DNA from: Streptomyces sp. SCL15-4
Lineage (GTDB): Bacteria; Actinomycetota; Actinomycetes; Streptomycetales; Streptomycetaceae
Reading direction: 5' to 3'
Length of the DNA: 64,000 nt
Assembly: GCF_033366695.1 (NCBI RefSeq)
Contig: NZ_JAOBTQ010000001.1
Span: forward strand, 3,348,001 to 3,412,000
Numbering within the stretch: the stretch's first letter is position 1; every line of letters begins with the position of its first letter. The translations under genes and the position numbers were made by a program. This document shows, one piece after another, positions 1 to 8,697 of the stretch. The notes under the pieces are model-generated. The model was not told where the DNA came from. It worked only from the letters and a program-made list of their open reading frames with translations, and searched no databases.

Positions 1-60
1 GCGCGGTCGTCCCTCGCACAGGTACGGACAGGCGGACCGGCGACCACACGAGATACCGTA

Positions 61-76
61 ACGCGATGTATCGCGT
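61..76. promoter_or_regulatory. 16-bp palindrome, possible operator
   Basis: ACGCGAT (61-67) and ATCGCGT (70-76) are perfect inverted arms around a 2-nt spacer, and weaker outer arms GAGA/TCTC extend the symmetry. The size suits a TetR or PadR family operator. It lies downstream of ilvA, so it more likely serves a gene beyond the left edge that cannot be seen here. The target and the protein are unknown. Confidence 0.35.
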
Positions 77-133
77 CTCTCAAGAGGCCTCACCCGAAAG
101 GGTGGTTGGCGCTCGGGCGTCAGGCGATGGGTG

Positions 134-1363
134 TCAGGCGATGACCGTGTAGCCGGCGTCCCGCAGAGCCTGGCCGACCTCCGCGCAGTGCGCCGGGCCC
201 CCGGTCTCCAGGTGCAGCTCGACCTCCGCCTCCGTGAGCCCGAGGCGGGGGTCGGTGCGGACGTGGCTCACGTCGAGGACGTTGGCGTCGGCCGCCGACA
301 GCACACCGAGCAGCGTGGCGAGCGCACCCGGCCGGTCCGTCAGCCGCAGCCGCACGGCCAGGTAGCGCCCTTGCGCGGCCATGCCGTGCCGCAGCACGCG
401 CTGCATCAGCACCGGGTCGACGTTGCCGCCGGACAGCACCGCGACGACCGGGCCCTCGAAGCCGTCCGGCGCGGCCAGCAGCGCGGCGACCGGGCTCGCC
501 CCGGCCGGCTCCACGACCAGCTTGGCCCGCTCCAGGCAGTGCAGCAGCGCCGCCGACAACTGGTCCTCGCTGACCGTGCGCACCTCGTCGACCAGCTCGC
601 CGACGATCCCGAACGGCACCACGCCGGGCCGTCCCACCCTTATGCCGTCGGCCATCGTCACCGGGTTCCGCAGCGACACCGGGCGCCCGGCGGCCAGCGA
701 GGGCGGATAGCAGGCGGCGCCCTCCGCCTGCACGCCGACGATCCGCACGTCCGGCCGCAGCGCCTTCACCGCCACCGCGATCCCGGCCGCGAGCCCGCCG
801 CCGCCCATGCCGACGACGATCGTGCGCGCCTGAGGACACTGCTCCAGGATCTCCAGGCCGACCGTGCCCTGACCGGCGATCACGTCCGGGTGGTCGAAGG
901 GATGGATGAACACCGCGCCGGTCCGGGCCGCGTACTCCTCGGCGGCGGCCAGCGTCTCGTCGACCACCTGGCCGTGCAGGCGCACCTCGGCGCCGTACTC
1001 CCGGGTCGCGCTGACCTTCGGCAGCGGCGCGCCCTGCGGCATGAACACCGTGGCGTGCACGCCCAGCAGCGAGGAGGCCAGCGCCACGCCCTGCGCGTGG
1101 TTGCCGGCGCTCGCGGCCACCACTCCCGCGGCCCGCTCCTCCGGCAGCAGCCCGGCGATCCGCACATAGGCGCCGCGCAGCTTGAACGAACCCGTCCGCT
1201 GGAGGTTCTCGCACTTCAGGTGCACCGGCGCGCCGACCAGCCGGGACAGGTACCGGCTGCCCTCCAGCGCGGTCACCCGGGCCACGCCCGACAGCGTCTT
1301 CCGTGCGCCGCGCACGTCGTCGAGGGTGACGGAGCGCAAGGAGCCGGCCGTGCGGTAGTTCAT
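134..1363 (-). CDS. ilvA: Threonine ammonia-lyase (threonine dehydratase) with C-terminal ACT-like domain
   Basis: This cytoplasmic PLP enzyme converts L-threonine to 2-oxobutanoate and ammonia, feeding isoleucine synthesis or threonine breakdown. The 409-residue protein has the fold-type II PLP motif SFKLRGA with the Schiff-base lysine at about residue 61, an SAGNHAQG segment near 85-92 and a glycine-rich phosphate loop (GMGGGGLAAG) near 185-194. From about residue 330 a single ACT-like domain (RLTDRPGALATLL) follows, which makes it the short ilvA/tdcB-type protein rather than the 500-residue two-ACT biosynthetic form. The start is the ATG at 1363, giving MNYRTAG; longer forms upstream have non-coding-like composition. 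Biosynthetic versus catabolic role cannot be decided from sequence. Confidence 0.93.
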   Translation of the reverse strand: MNYRTAGSLRSVTLDDVRGARKTLSGVARVTALEGSRYLSRLVGAPVHLKCENLQRTGSFKLRGAYVRIAGLLPEERAAGVVAASAGNHAQGVALASSLLGVHATVFMPQGAPLPKVSATREYGAEVRLHGQVVDETLAAAEEYAARTGAVFIHPFDHPDVIAGQGTVGLEILEQCPQARTIVVGMGGGGLAAGIAVAVKALRPDVRIVGVQAEGAACYPPSLAAGRPVSLRNPVTMADGIRVGRPGVVPFGIVGELVDEVRTVSEDQLSAALLHCLERAKLVVEPAGASPVAALLAAPDGFEGPVVAVLSGGNVDPVLMQRVLRHGMAAQGRYLAVRLRLTDRPGALATLLGVLSAADANVLDVSHVRTDPRLGLTEAEVELHLETGGPAHCAEVGQALRDAGYTVIA

Positions 1364-1506
1364 GCCACCAGCATCGCAGTTCACGTTTGCGCACGACGGG
1401 TGTGACCAAGCTGCGAGACCGGTTCGCCCAGCGCCGGTACGGGCCGGCCCCGGGCCGCGTACCCTGTCCCCCAACCCAGCAGCCCTCATGAAGTGAGCCT
1501 CCGGCC

Positions 1507-2031
1507 ATGCCCACAACACCAGGAATGTCGATGGACATGACGACCGTCGGTGACACCGGTCTTCTCGAATCCCTCCAGCACGAGGTGGCGGTGTTCGCCC
1601 GCCGTGCCGAGCAGACGCGGCTCGGCGGCGTAGGCCAGGTGCGCAACTCCATGGACCGTGCCGCGTATCTGCTGCTCAACCGCCTCGACAAGGAAGGCCC
1701 TATGGGGGTCAAGGCGCTGGCGGCGAGCATGGGCATCGACTCCTCCACGGTCACCCGGCAGGTGGCGCCGCTGGTCGACACCGGCCTGGTCAAGCGCACC
1801 TCGCACCCGGAGGACGGGCGGGCGGTGGTGCTCCAGCTGTCGCCGCGCGGCGCCGTCCGGCTGGAGGAGGTGCGCTCGTCCCGGCGTCAGCTCATGGCCG
1901 AGCTGACACACGACTGGGCGCCGGAGGAGCGCGAGCAGTTCTGCACGCTGCTGACCCGCTTCAATCACGCGCTCTCCGCGCGGATGTCCGTGCCGGGCGT
2001 CGGGCCGGCGGAACAGCCGTCGGCCTCCTGA
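1507..2031 (+). CDS. MarR family transcriptional regulator
   Basis: A 174-residue DNA-binding protein with the MarR winged helix: an N-terminal dimerisation helix, then LLNRLDKEGPMGVKALAASM, the recognition segment DSSTVTRQVAPLVDTGLVKR and the wing HPEDGRAVVLQLSPRG. Such proteins are usually dimeric repressors released by small phenolic or oxidative ligands; its ligand is unknown. It is divergent from ilvA with about 140 bp between the starts, so the shared promoter region is a likely binding place. Start ATG 1507 has a weak AAGTGAG upstream; an internal ATG at 1528 is an alternative. Confidence 0.9.
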   Translation: MPTTPGMSMDMTTVGDTGLLESLQHEVAVFARRAEQTRLGGVGQVRNSMDRAAYLLLNRLDKEGPMGVKALAASMGIDSSTVTRQVAPLVDTGLVKRTSHPEDGRAVVLQLSPRGAVRLEEVRSSRRQLMAELTHDWAPEEREQFCTLLTRFNHALSARMSVPGVGPAEQPSAS

Positions 2032-2061
2032 GCCGCGACCGCACCGGAGGGATCCCACGTC

Positions 2062-2118
2062 TTGACCCCCGGGCCGCCCCTGGCTTGATATGAGACCGGG
2101 TCCGGACCGGACCCGGTC
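2062..2118 (+). promoter_or_regulatory. Promoter TTGACC-N18-TGATAT followed by a perfect 25-bp dyad
   Basis: A -35 like TTGACC (2062-2067) and a -10 like TGATAT (2086-2091) precede the sigma-like gene. Starting 3 nt after the -10, 2094-2118 is a perfect dyad: GACCGGGTCCGG, a central A at 2106, then CCGGACCCGGTC. The expected transcription start lies inside the dyad and GGGAGG follows at 2121, so it could be a repressor operator or a hairpin at the 5' end of the message close to the ribosome binding site. Confidence 0.6.
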
Positions 2119-2130
2119 AGGGGAGGCGCG

Positions 2131-2634
2131 GTGCGTGATCGGCAGCCGGCTCGCGACGAGCGCCGGGCCCGGGAGTTCGAGGCGTTCGTCGCGGGCGCGG
2201 CGGGGCGCCTGCTGCTCGCGGCCACGCTGCTCACCGCGGAGGCCCCGGACGCCAACCCGCGCGCACGGCGCCTGCTGACGCTCGCCCTCGCCCACACCTA
2301 CGCCCGCTGGGACCGGCTGCGCGGCGATGACCCGTACGACTGCGCGCGCCAGTACCTCGCCACCCGCTTCGCGCGCACCGTCTGGCACCGCTCCGGCGCC
2401 TTCGGACGTGCCCGGTCCGGTCCGCGCGGCCCGCTCGCCGGGCTCACCGCGCGGGAGCGGCTGGTTCTGGTGCTGCGGGTCTACGAGGGCCTGGCCGAGG
2501 AGCGGACGGCGGCGCTGCTCGGCCTGCCCGCGGAGCGCGTCCGCACCGTCTGCGACCGCGCGACGGCCACCGTGCTGCACCCCGCCCGGCCGGCGCCGGC
2601 GGGCCGGGCGGTCACGAAGGCGGCCCCGTCATGA
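2131..2634 (+). CDS. Degenerate SigE-family (ECF-like) sigma-70 protein
   Basis: The 167-residue protein has a C-terminal region-4 helix-turn-helix (about 102-147: LTARERLVLVLRVYEGLAEE, then TAALLGLPAERVRTVCDRA). Its N-terminal half (EFEAFVAGAAGRLLLAATLL, then ALAHTYARWDRLR) aligns loosely with sigma region 2 of the small Streptomyces SigE-type family but lacks the usual acidic AEDLVQ core, so promoter melting may be impaired. Start GTG 2131 is preceded by GGGAGG at 2121. A dyad-containing promoter sits upstream and a membrane protein gene follows. It could be a working sigma factor, a DNA-binding regulator derived from one, or a decoy. Confidence 0.7.
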   Translation: MRDRQPARDERRAREFEAFVAGAAGRLLLAATLLTAEAPDANPRARRLLTLALAHTYARWDRLRGDDPYDCARQYLATRFARTVWHRSGAFGRARSGPRGPLAGLTARERLVLVLRVYEGLAEERTAALLGLPAERVRTVCDRATATVLHPARPAPAGRAVTKAAPS

Positions 2635-2725
2635 CCCGCGCACCCGGAAGGCGCGCAGGGACAAGCGTGCTGGCCCACGGCATGGCATACGCGGCCATGA
2701 GGGCGCGTCGCCGTCCCGCGCGCGC

Positions 2726-3043
2726 GTGTCCGCTCTCGGGGAGGCCGGCGCGGGGCGCCCGGCCGCCGTCGCCCCGCCGGTGCCGGAGGCCATGGTGAGG
2801 CGCGGGGAGCGGGAGGACGCCGTGCGGGCGGTGCTGGGCCGGGCCGTCGCGCCGGTGCCGCCGGCACTGTACGCGGACGCGGTGCGCCGCGGGGACCGGC
2901 TGCTGCGGCGCCGCCGGCTCGCGCGCCGGGTGCTGTGGCTGCTGGCGTGCGCGGCGGTCCTCGCGTTCGCCGTGTGGGCGGCCGAGGCCCGGCCGTGGGT
3001 GGAGCCGCCCTCGCGGACGACTCCACCGGTCACCGGCCGGTGA
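2726..3043 (+). CDS. Small single-pass membrane protein, possibly partner of the preceding sigma-like protein
   Basis: About 105 residues with one transmembrane helix (RRVLWLLACAAVLAFAVWAA) preceded by a strongly basic RRGDRLLRRRRLAR stretch, which places the N-terminal half in the cytoplasm, and a short Pro/Thr-rich outer tail. The arrangement resembles a minimal anti-sigma topology, but no ZAS or other known domain is visible. The start is uncertain: codon use becomes Streptomyces-like from about 2700, which favours GTG 2726; GTG 2795 has GGAGG five bases upstream. It follows the sigma-like gene by 90 bp and converges on metB. Confidence 0.6.
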   Translation: MSALGEAGAGRPAAVAPPVPEAMVRRGEREDAVRAVLGRAVAPVPPALYADAVRRGDRLLRRRRLARRVLWLLACAAVLAFAVWAAEARPWVEPPSRTTPPVTGR

Positions 3044-3068
3044 TCCCGCCCGGCCCGTGGGGCCGTGC

Positions 3069-4223
3069 CTAGCCGAGGGCCCGCTTGAGGTCCTCCAGCA
3101 GGTCATCGACGTTCTCGATGCCCACGGACAGGCGCACCAGGTCGGCCGGGACCTCCAGCTGGGAGCCGGCCACGGAGGCGTGCGTCATCCGGCCGGGGTG
3201 CTCGATCAGGGACTCGACACCGCCGAGGGACTCGCCGAGGGTGAACACCTCGGTACGGCCGCACACCTGGAGCGCGGCCTCCTCGCCGCCCGCGACGCGG
3301 AACGACACCATGCCGCCGAACGATTTCATCTGCTTGGCGGCGACCTCGTGGCCGGGGTGGTCGGGCAGGCCCGGGTAGTACACCTGGGTCACGCGCGGGT
3401 GCCGGGTCAGCATGTCGGCGATCTTCGTGGCGTTCTCGCCGTGCCGGTCCATGCGCACCGCGAGGGTCTTGGTGCCGCGCAGCACCAGCCAGGAGTCGAA
3501 GGGGCCGGCCACGGCGCCCATCGCGTTCTGGTGGTAGGCCAGTTCCTCGCCCAGCGCCTGGTCCGCGACGACCAGCGCACCGCCGACGACGTCCGAGTGG
3601 CCGCCCATGTACTTCGTGAGCGAGTACACGACGACGTCGGCGCCGAGCGCCAGCGGCTGCTGGAGGTAGGGGGTCGCGAAGGTGTTGTCGACGACGAGCT
3701 TCGCGCCCGCGTCGTGGGCGACCTGGGCGACGGCGGCGATGTCCGTGATGCCGAGCAGCGGGTTGGAAGGGGTCTCCACCCAGACGGCCTTCGTCTTCGG
3801 GGTGATCGCGGCCCGGACGGCGGCCGGGTCGGCGGTGTCGGCGACGGACCACTCCACGCCCCAGCGGGTGGCCACCTTGGCGAAGAGCCGGAACGTGCCG
3901 CCGTAGGCGTCGTCGGGGATCACCACGTGGTCGCCGGGACCGAGGAGCGTACGCAGCAGCGTGTCCTCGGCCGCCAGGCCCGACGCGAAGGCGAGGCCGC
4001 GGCGGCCGCCGTCCAGCGCGGCGAGGTTCTCCTCCAGCGCGGTCCGGGTCGGGTTGGCGCTGCGGCTGTACTCGTAACCGCCGCGCAGCCCGCCGACGCC
4101 GTCCTGCTTGTAGGTGGACACCTGGTAGATCGGCGGGACGACCGCGCCGGTGAGAGGGTCCGCGGTGTTGCCCGCGTGGATCGCGAGGGTCTCGAAGTGG
4201 TCGCTGATGTGCCTGTCGCTCAT
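3069..4223 (-). CDS. metB: Cystathionine gamma-synthase (Cys/Met metabolism PLP enzyme)
   Basis: A cytoplasmic trans-sulfuration enzyme joining an activated homoserine (O-succinyl or O-acetyl) to cysteine to give cystathionine for methionine synthesis. About 384 residues, with the family hallmarks YEYSRSANPTR, the phosphate and ring contacts DDAYGGT and VVDNTFATP, and the Schiff-base lysine in SLTKYMGGHSDVVGG near residue 204. The C-terminal SLGGVESLIEHPGRMTH is typical. A cystathionine gamma-lyase role cannot be fully excluded because the two families overlap. The codons ATG CAC ATG offer starts at 4229 or 4223; TACGCT eight bases before 4223 could be the -10 of a leaderless message. Confidence 0.93.
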   Translation of the reverse strand: MSDRHISDHFETLAIHAGNTADPLTGAVVPPIYQVSTYKQDGVGGLRGGYEYSRSANPTRTALEENLAALDGGRRGLAFASGLAAEDTLLRTLLGPGDHVVIPDDAYGGTFRLFAKVATRWGVEWSVADTADPAAVRAAITPKTKAVWVETPSNPLLGITDIAAVAQVAHDAGAKLVVDNTFATPYLQQPLALGADVVVYSLTKYMGGHSDVVGGALVVADQALGEELAYHQNAMGAVAGPFDSWLVLRGTKTLAVRMDRHGENATKIADMLTRHPRVTQVYYPGLPDHPGHEVAAKQMKSFGGMVSFRVAGGEEAALQVCGRTEVFTLGESLGGVESLIEHPGRMTHASVAGSQLEVPADLVRLSVGIENVDDLLEDLKRALG

Positions 4224-4376
4224 GTGCATCGAGCGTAATGCGCCCGGCCGGTTTCCGACGCCCGGCAGGAGTCTTCGCCCTCTTCTGCAACATTGCTGTC
4301 ATGCTCTGATCGAGAGTTTTCCACAGGGTGGCGGCGGGGTTCGCCAATTGTCGGCGGGGTCTGGTTCGCTTGATGC

Positions 4377-5495
4377 ATGGCGATTCTCTGGCTGCTCATG
4401 GCGCTGCTCGTGCTGAGCCTCGTCCTGCTCCCGGTTCTGCGGCGCGGGCGCGGCGGGATCCAGCGGGTCCCGGCGGGACACCCGGACGCCGCCGACCCGG
4501 CGGCCTACGGCTTCCTGCGCGAGGAGGAGCTGGACGTGCGTCTGCCCGGCCCGGACCAGGACCTGCTGAAGACCCTGGACCTGGTGCAGCGCACCCAGGA
4601 CTACCGGGCCGCCGCCCAGCTGCTGGCCGGCACCGAGGCCCGGGGCGAGCTGCGCTGGCAGCGGGTGCAGGCATTCGCCGGCGCCGCCGCGCTGGAACTC
4701 CAGCAGCGGCCCGGCGGGGTGCACGAGACGCCGGGCGGCCAGTGGCTGCGGGTGTGGCGGGCGGAGAAGCCCAAGGACGCGGGCGCCGCCGCCGTGCACG
4801 CGGAGTTCCTGGTGCAGCAGGCGTGGCGGACGTCGACACCGGGCACGGACGAGTTCCGGATCATCATGGAGGAGGCCCGCAAGGCCTGCGCGGAAGCCGC
4901 CCTGCTGGCGCCCGGCGATCCGGTGCCGTACGTCATAGAGCTGTCCATCGGGCGCGGGCTGGCCTATCCGCCCGCCGAGTTCGAGCAGCTGTGGGCCAAG
5001 ATCCTCGACCGTGCGCCGTATCACATGGGCGCGCATCTGGCCGCGCTGCACTACTGGTGCGAGAAGTGGCACGGCTCGCGTGCGCAGGCCTACTCCTTCG
5101 CCGAGAACGCGGCGGCCCGCGCGCCGGAGGGCTCGCTGCTCGCCGCGCTGCCGCTGTTCGCGGTGTTCGAGCACCTTCCCGAGGTGAATCTGGTCGCGAG
5201 CTTCTACCAGAGCGAGGTCGTCACCAAGGCGATCCACGGCGCGCTGCACGCGGTGCACGCCGCCGGCCCCGACGACCCGACGCTCCCGCACGTCCGGCAT
5301 CTGCTGGTCTTCTTCCTGGTCCGCGCCGAGCGCTGGGCCGAGGCCATGGACCAGCTCGTCCACGTCGACGGGCATGTGGGCGCGCTGCCGTGGACCCTGG
5401 CCGACGACCCTGCCGCCGCCTTCGCCCTGCACCGCGCGCTGGCGGTGGCCGGTTACGAGTCCAACGGCGGCAGCCCGGCGGGCCTGCCCGGCTGA
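4377..5495 (+). CDS. Membrane-anchored helical-repeat protein, paralogue A flanking the M48 protease
   Basis: 372 residues: an N-terminal transmembrane helix (AILWLLMALLVLSLVLLPVL, about 2-21) followed by an all-helical, Ala/Leu-rich soluble part with TPR-like character. The segment YWCEKWHGSRAQAYSFAENA, then APEGSLLAALPLFAVFEH (about 224-262), and the closing VDGHVGALPW match the protein encoded at 7485-8612, so the two are paralogues. No catalytic motif is visible. With the transmembrane N-terminus the helical part is probably cytoplasmic. It precedes the M48 gene on the same strand. The function is unknown; a scaffold or substrate adaptor for the protease is inference from context. Confidence 0.85.
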   Translation: MAILWLLMALLVLSLVLLPVLRRGRGGIQRVPAGHPDAADPAAYGFLREEELDVRLPGPDQDLLKTLDLVQRTQDYRAAAQLLAGTEARGELRWQRVQAFAGAAALELQQRPGGVHETPGGQWLRVWRAEKPKDAGAAAVHAEFLVQQAWRTSTPGTDEFRIIMEEARKACAEAALLAPGDPVPYVIELSIGRGLAYPPAEFEQLWAKILDRAPYHMGAHLAALHYWCEKWHGSRAQAYSFAENAAARAPEGSLLAALPLFAVFEHLPEVNLVASFYQSEVVTKAIHGALHAVHAAGPDDPTLPHVRHLLVFFLVRAERWAEAMDQLVHVDGHVGALPWTLADDPAAAFALHRALAVAGYESNGGSPAGLPG

Positions 5496-5730
5496 CGGGG
5501 CCGGCCGGCCAGGCGGGCCGGGCCGCCCGCCTTTATATGTTCCTCACATTGCCCTTCTGACCTGCGGTAGGGCATACTCCGCTTCCCCCCACACCGCACC
5601 ACCAGCACCATCCACACCACATCACCAGCAACACCCGCACCGGCCGTCCGCCGACCCGGTCCGGCCGTCATGTCCTTTTCCGCCGCTTCGCCATGTCCCG
5701 TTTCCGGGGTCCTGTGGGGGGATCTGCCCG

Positions 5731-7362
5731 ATGGGCGCAATGCTGCGCGCGCTGCGCGCACTCGTTCTGCTGCTCGGCTTCTATCTGCTGAGCCTCGTCC
5801 TGCTCGCCGCGCTGATCGGCCTCGACGTCCTCGTCTTCACCTGGGGCCACGGCCCGCTCACGGCGAAGGTCGGCTTCGTCACGGTACTGCTGGCCATCCC
5901 CGTCGTACGCGGCATGCTGATGCTGCGCACCCCGAAGGGCGAGGACCCGCCCGGCGTCCCCGTCACCGAAGCCGCCGAACCGCGGCTGTGGGCGCTGGTC
6001 CGGGAGCTGGCCGCGGCGGCCGGCACCCGCGCCCCCGACCGGGTCCTGCTCACCGGCGAGGTCAACGCGTCCGTCAGCGAGCAGCCGCGGCTGCTCGGCC
6101 TGCTCCCCGGCCCACGGCACCTCACGCTCGGCGTGCCGCTGCTGACGGGTCTGACCGAGGCCCAGCTGCGCGCCGTACTCGCCCACGAGTTCGGGCACTT
6201 CACCGGCGGTGACACCCGGCTGTCCGCGCTCGTGGTGCGCGGGCGCGTGCAGATCGGCCGGGTCATCGGGCAGTTCCACGCCAAGGCGGACGACAAGGTG
6301 GCCGCCGACCGGACCCGGCAGCAGAGGGCGTCCGCCAAGCGGGTGGCCAAGGGCAAGAAGGCCAAGGAGATCGACACCTCGGGCGTCGGGGCGACGTACC
6401 GGACGATGGCCCGGATCTACACCGCCTACGGCAAGCTCTACCTGCGCGCCTCCCTGTCCACCGCGCGCGGCCAGGAGTACGCCGCCGACCTGACCGCCGC
6501 CCGGATCGCCGGCCGGGACGCGACCGCGTCGGCGCTGCGCGAGATCCCGGCGCTGACCGCCGCCCACGACTTCTACCTGGACTCCTACGCCACGCTGGGC
6601 CTCGCCGCCCGGCTGCTGCCGCCGCGCGGCGAGTTCTTCGGCGGCTTCGGCCAGCTGCTGGCCGCCCGGGAACCGGAGCCGGCGGGCCTCCGCACGAAGC
6701 TGCCTCGGGTGCCGGTGGGGCCGTACGACTCCCACCCGCCGACCGCCGACCGCGTGCGCCGGATCGAGGCGCTGCCCGCCGACGGGCGCGCCGACGAGGC
6801 CACGGGAGCCGCACTGGCGCTGCTGACCGACCCGGCGCGCACCCTGGCCGCACTGGAGGACGCCGTCCTCCTCGACGAGCTGCTCGCCTACCCGCGCGCC
6901 TCCGGCTGGGAAGAGCTGCTGAACGCCTCGATGGCCGCGGACCTGTCCGCCGCGCGGACCCCGCTGCACCGGGCGCTGACCGCGTACACCGGGCAGCCGG
7001 CGACGCTGGCCGCGCTGCTGGACGTCATCGACGACGGCCGGCTGTGGCGGCTGGCGGAGCGGCTGCCGCTGTCGGAGGAGGCGGCGGCCGCGAAGGGACG
7101 GGCGTTCCGCGCGTTCGTACGGCCCACGCTGCACCGCTCGCTGCGCACCATGGTGCTGGCCGAGTTCAGCGCCCGTTCGCTGCTGCGCTGGGAGTTCTCC
7201 TGGACCGGCCCGGCGACGGTACGGCTGCCCGGCTGGGGCGCGGGCGCGGAGGGCGACAGCCCCGAGGCCGTGCTGGACGCGGCCCTGGAGGACGCGGTCG
7301 CCGACCACCCCGACACCGACCGGCTGCGCGCGCTGCTGCCACCGGTGATCCAGCACGCCTGA
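5731..7362 (+). CDS. M48 family integral-membrane zinc metalloprotease
   Basis: 543 residues from ATG 5731, preceded by GTGGGGGGAT. Two transmembrane helices lie at about 8-30 and 46-64, then the zinc motif HEFGH at 152-156 (LAHEFGHFTGGD) with a probable third ligand in GQEYAADLTAARIAG (Glu about 249). This is the HtpX/Ste24 arrangement, with a long C-terminal helical extension after residue 300. Such proteases degrade or process membrane or misfolded proteins at the inner face of the membrane. It lies between two paralogous membrane-anchored proteins and upstream of msrA, which hints at envelope protein quality control. The substrate is unknown. Confidence 0.9.
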   Translation: MGAMLRALRALVLLLGFYLLSLVLLAALIGLDVLVFTWGHGPLTAKVGFVTVLLAIPVVRGMLMLRTPKGEDPPGVPVTEAAEPRLWALVRELAAAAGTRAPDRVLLTGEVNASVSEQPRLLGLLPGPRHLTLGVPLLTGLTEAQLRAVLAHEFGHFTGGDTRLSALVVRGRVQIGRVIGQFHAKADDKVAADRTRQQRASAKRVAKGKKAKEIDTSGVGATYRTMARIYTAYGKLYLRASLSTARGQEYAADLTAARIAGRDATASALREIPALTAAHDFYLDSYATLGLAARLLPPRGEFFGGFGQLLAAREPEPAGLRTKLPRVPVGPYDSHPPTADRVRRIEALPADGRADEATGAALALLTDPARTLAALEDAVLLDELLAYPRASGWEELLNASMAADLSAARTPLHRALTAYTGQPATLAALLDVIDDGRLWRLAERLPLSEEAAAAKGRAFRAFVRPTLHRSLRTMVLAEFSARSLLRWEFSWTGPATVRLPGWGAGAEGDSPEAVLDAALEDAVADHPDTDRLRALLPPVIQHA

Positions 7363-7484
7363 CCCGCCACCCGCACCACCACGGCCGGGCACACCGCCCC
7401 CGCCGGAACGCCTGGCCAACCCGCACCGCCGGGATCCGGACGCCCGACCCCGCCCGTACCACCGAAACGAACGGACCCACCCGC

Positions 7485-8612
7485 ATGACCGTCCTCTTCT
7501 GGATCCTCGGCATCCTGGCCGTCCCCACGGCGATCTTCCTGCTGTGGCTGCTCTGGGTGTTCCTGAAGGAACTCTTCTCGCCGAGCCCCGACGACGACGC
7601 GGACACCGACGCCGACACCGAGGCCGCACAGGCGGCCGAGGCCGCCGGGAAGCTCGGCCTGCTGCCCGCCGAACGGCAGAACACCGACCTCGCCGCTCCG
7701 CTGCCGGCGGAGTGGACGGCCGCGCTGACGGCCGTGCGCGGCGGTGACTGGCGGCCGGCCGCCGACCTGCTCGCGGCGGTCGGCCGGGACTGGGAGCGCC
7801 GCTCGGCCCTCGCCTACCTGCTGGCCGACCGCGCGGCCGAGGAGGACGCGTGGCTGCTGGCCTGGGAGGCGGTCCGGCCCGACGACCCGGACGCGGCCGT
7901 GGTCCGCGCACGCAGCACGGTGATCCTGGCCTGGAAGATCCGGGGCGGGAAGAAGGCGAAGTACACGACCCAGGAGCAGTTCGACGGCTTCCGCCGCACG
8001 CTGACCTCCGCCCGCGAGGACGTCGCGCGGGCAGCGGCGCTGAACCCCGACGACCCGACCCCGTTCGTCGCGGAGATCTGGGTGGCGCTGGGCCTCGGCT
8101 ATCCGAACGCGCGGATGGACGACCTGTGGGCGGAGGTCACCCGCCGCGCCCCGCACCACTACGAGGCGCACTTCTCGGCGCTCCAGTACTGGTGCGCGAA
8201 GTGGCGCGGCTCGGAGCGGCTGGCCCGCGAGTTCGCCGAACGGGCGGCGGCCGGCGCGCCGCTGGGCAGCCTGCTGACCGCGCTGCCGCTGATCGCGCAC
8301 TTCGAGCACGACGAGTCGGACGACACCGAGGCCGACAACACGCCGGAGATGCGGGCGCGGGTCGAGGCGGCGCTCGCGGACGCGGCGGCGGCCGACCCCT
8401 CCCACCCGCGGTTGCCGGAACTGCGTCACCTGCTGGCGTACTACCTGCACCTCCAGGACCGCAACGAGGCGGCGCTGGAGCAGTTCAAGCTGGTCGACGG
8501 GCATGTGAACGCGCTGCCGTGGCGCTACCGCGGCGACATGGCCGAGTACTACTGCCGGGTCCGGAACACGGCGGTCCGGCTGGTGGAGGAGACGGCCGCG
8601 GCGCGCGTCTGA
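7485..8612 (+). CDS. Membrane-anchored helical-repeat protein, paralogue B flanking the M48 protease
   Basis: 375 residues from ATG 7485: one N-terminal transmembrane helix (about 4-27), an acidic linker rich in Asp/Thr/Glu (about 33-55), then a helical-repeat domain. [20 protein letters not shown], then [18 protein letters not shown], and [10 protein letters not shown] pair it with the protein at 4377-5495. It starts about 120 bp after the M48 stop codon and before msrA. No enzymatic motif is seen. The shared architecture around a membrane protease suggests a three-component assembly; this is inference. Confidence 0.85.
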   Translation: MTVLFWILGILAVPTAIFLLWLLWVFLKELFSPSPDDDADTDADTEAAQAAEAAGKLGLLPAERQNTDLAAPLPAEWTAALTAVRGGDWRPAADLLAAVGRDWERRSALAYLLADRAAEEDAWLLAWEAVRPDDPDAAVVRARSTVILAWKIRGGKKAKYTTQEQFDGFRRTLTSAREDVARAAALNPDDPTPFVAEIWVALGLGYPNARMDDLWAEVTRRAPHHYEAHFSALQYWCAKWRGSERLAREFAERAAAGAPLGSLLTALPLIAHFEHDESDDTEADNTPEMRARVEAALADAAAADPSHPRLPELRHLLAYYLHLQDRNEAALEQFKLVDGHVNALPWRYRGDMAEYYCRVRNTAVRLVEETAAARV

Positions 8613-8697
8613 CCGGAATGCCCGGGGGTGCGCGGGGCGTTGTACGGGTGCCGGCGCGCCGCCCGGGCGCCCGACCCCGACCGACCAGGGAGACCCG

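Noticed and set aside
4317..4327. DnaA-box-like TTTTCCACA near 4317 and a similar TTGTGGAAA near 34470
   Set aside because: Single, imperfect matches far apart with no cluster, no AT-rich unwinding region and no dnaA/dnaN; not an origin.
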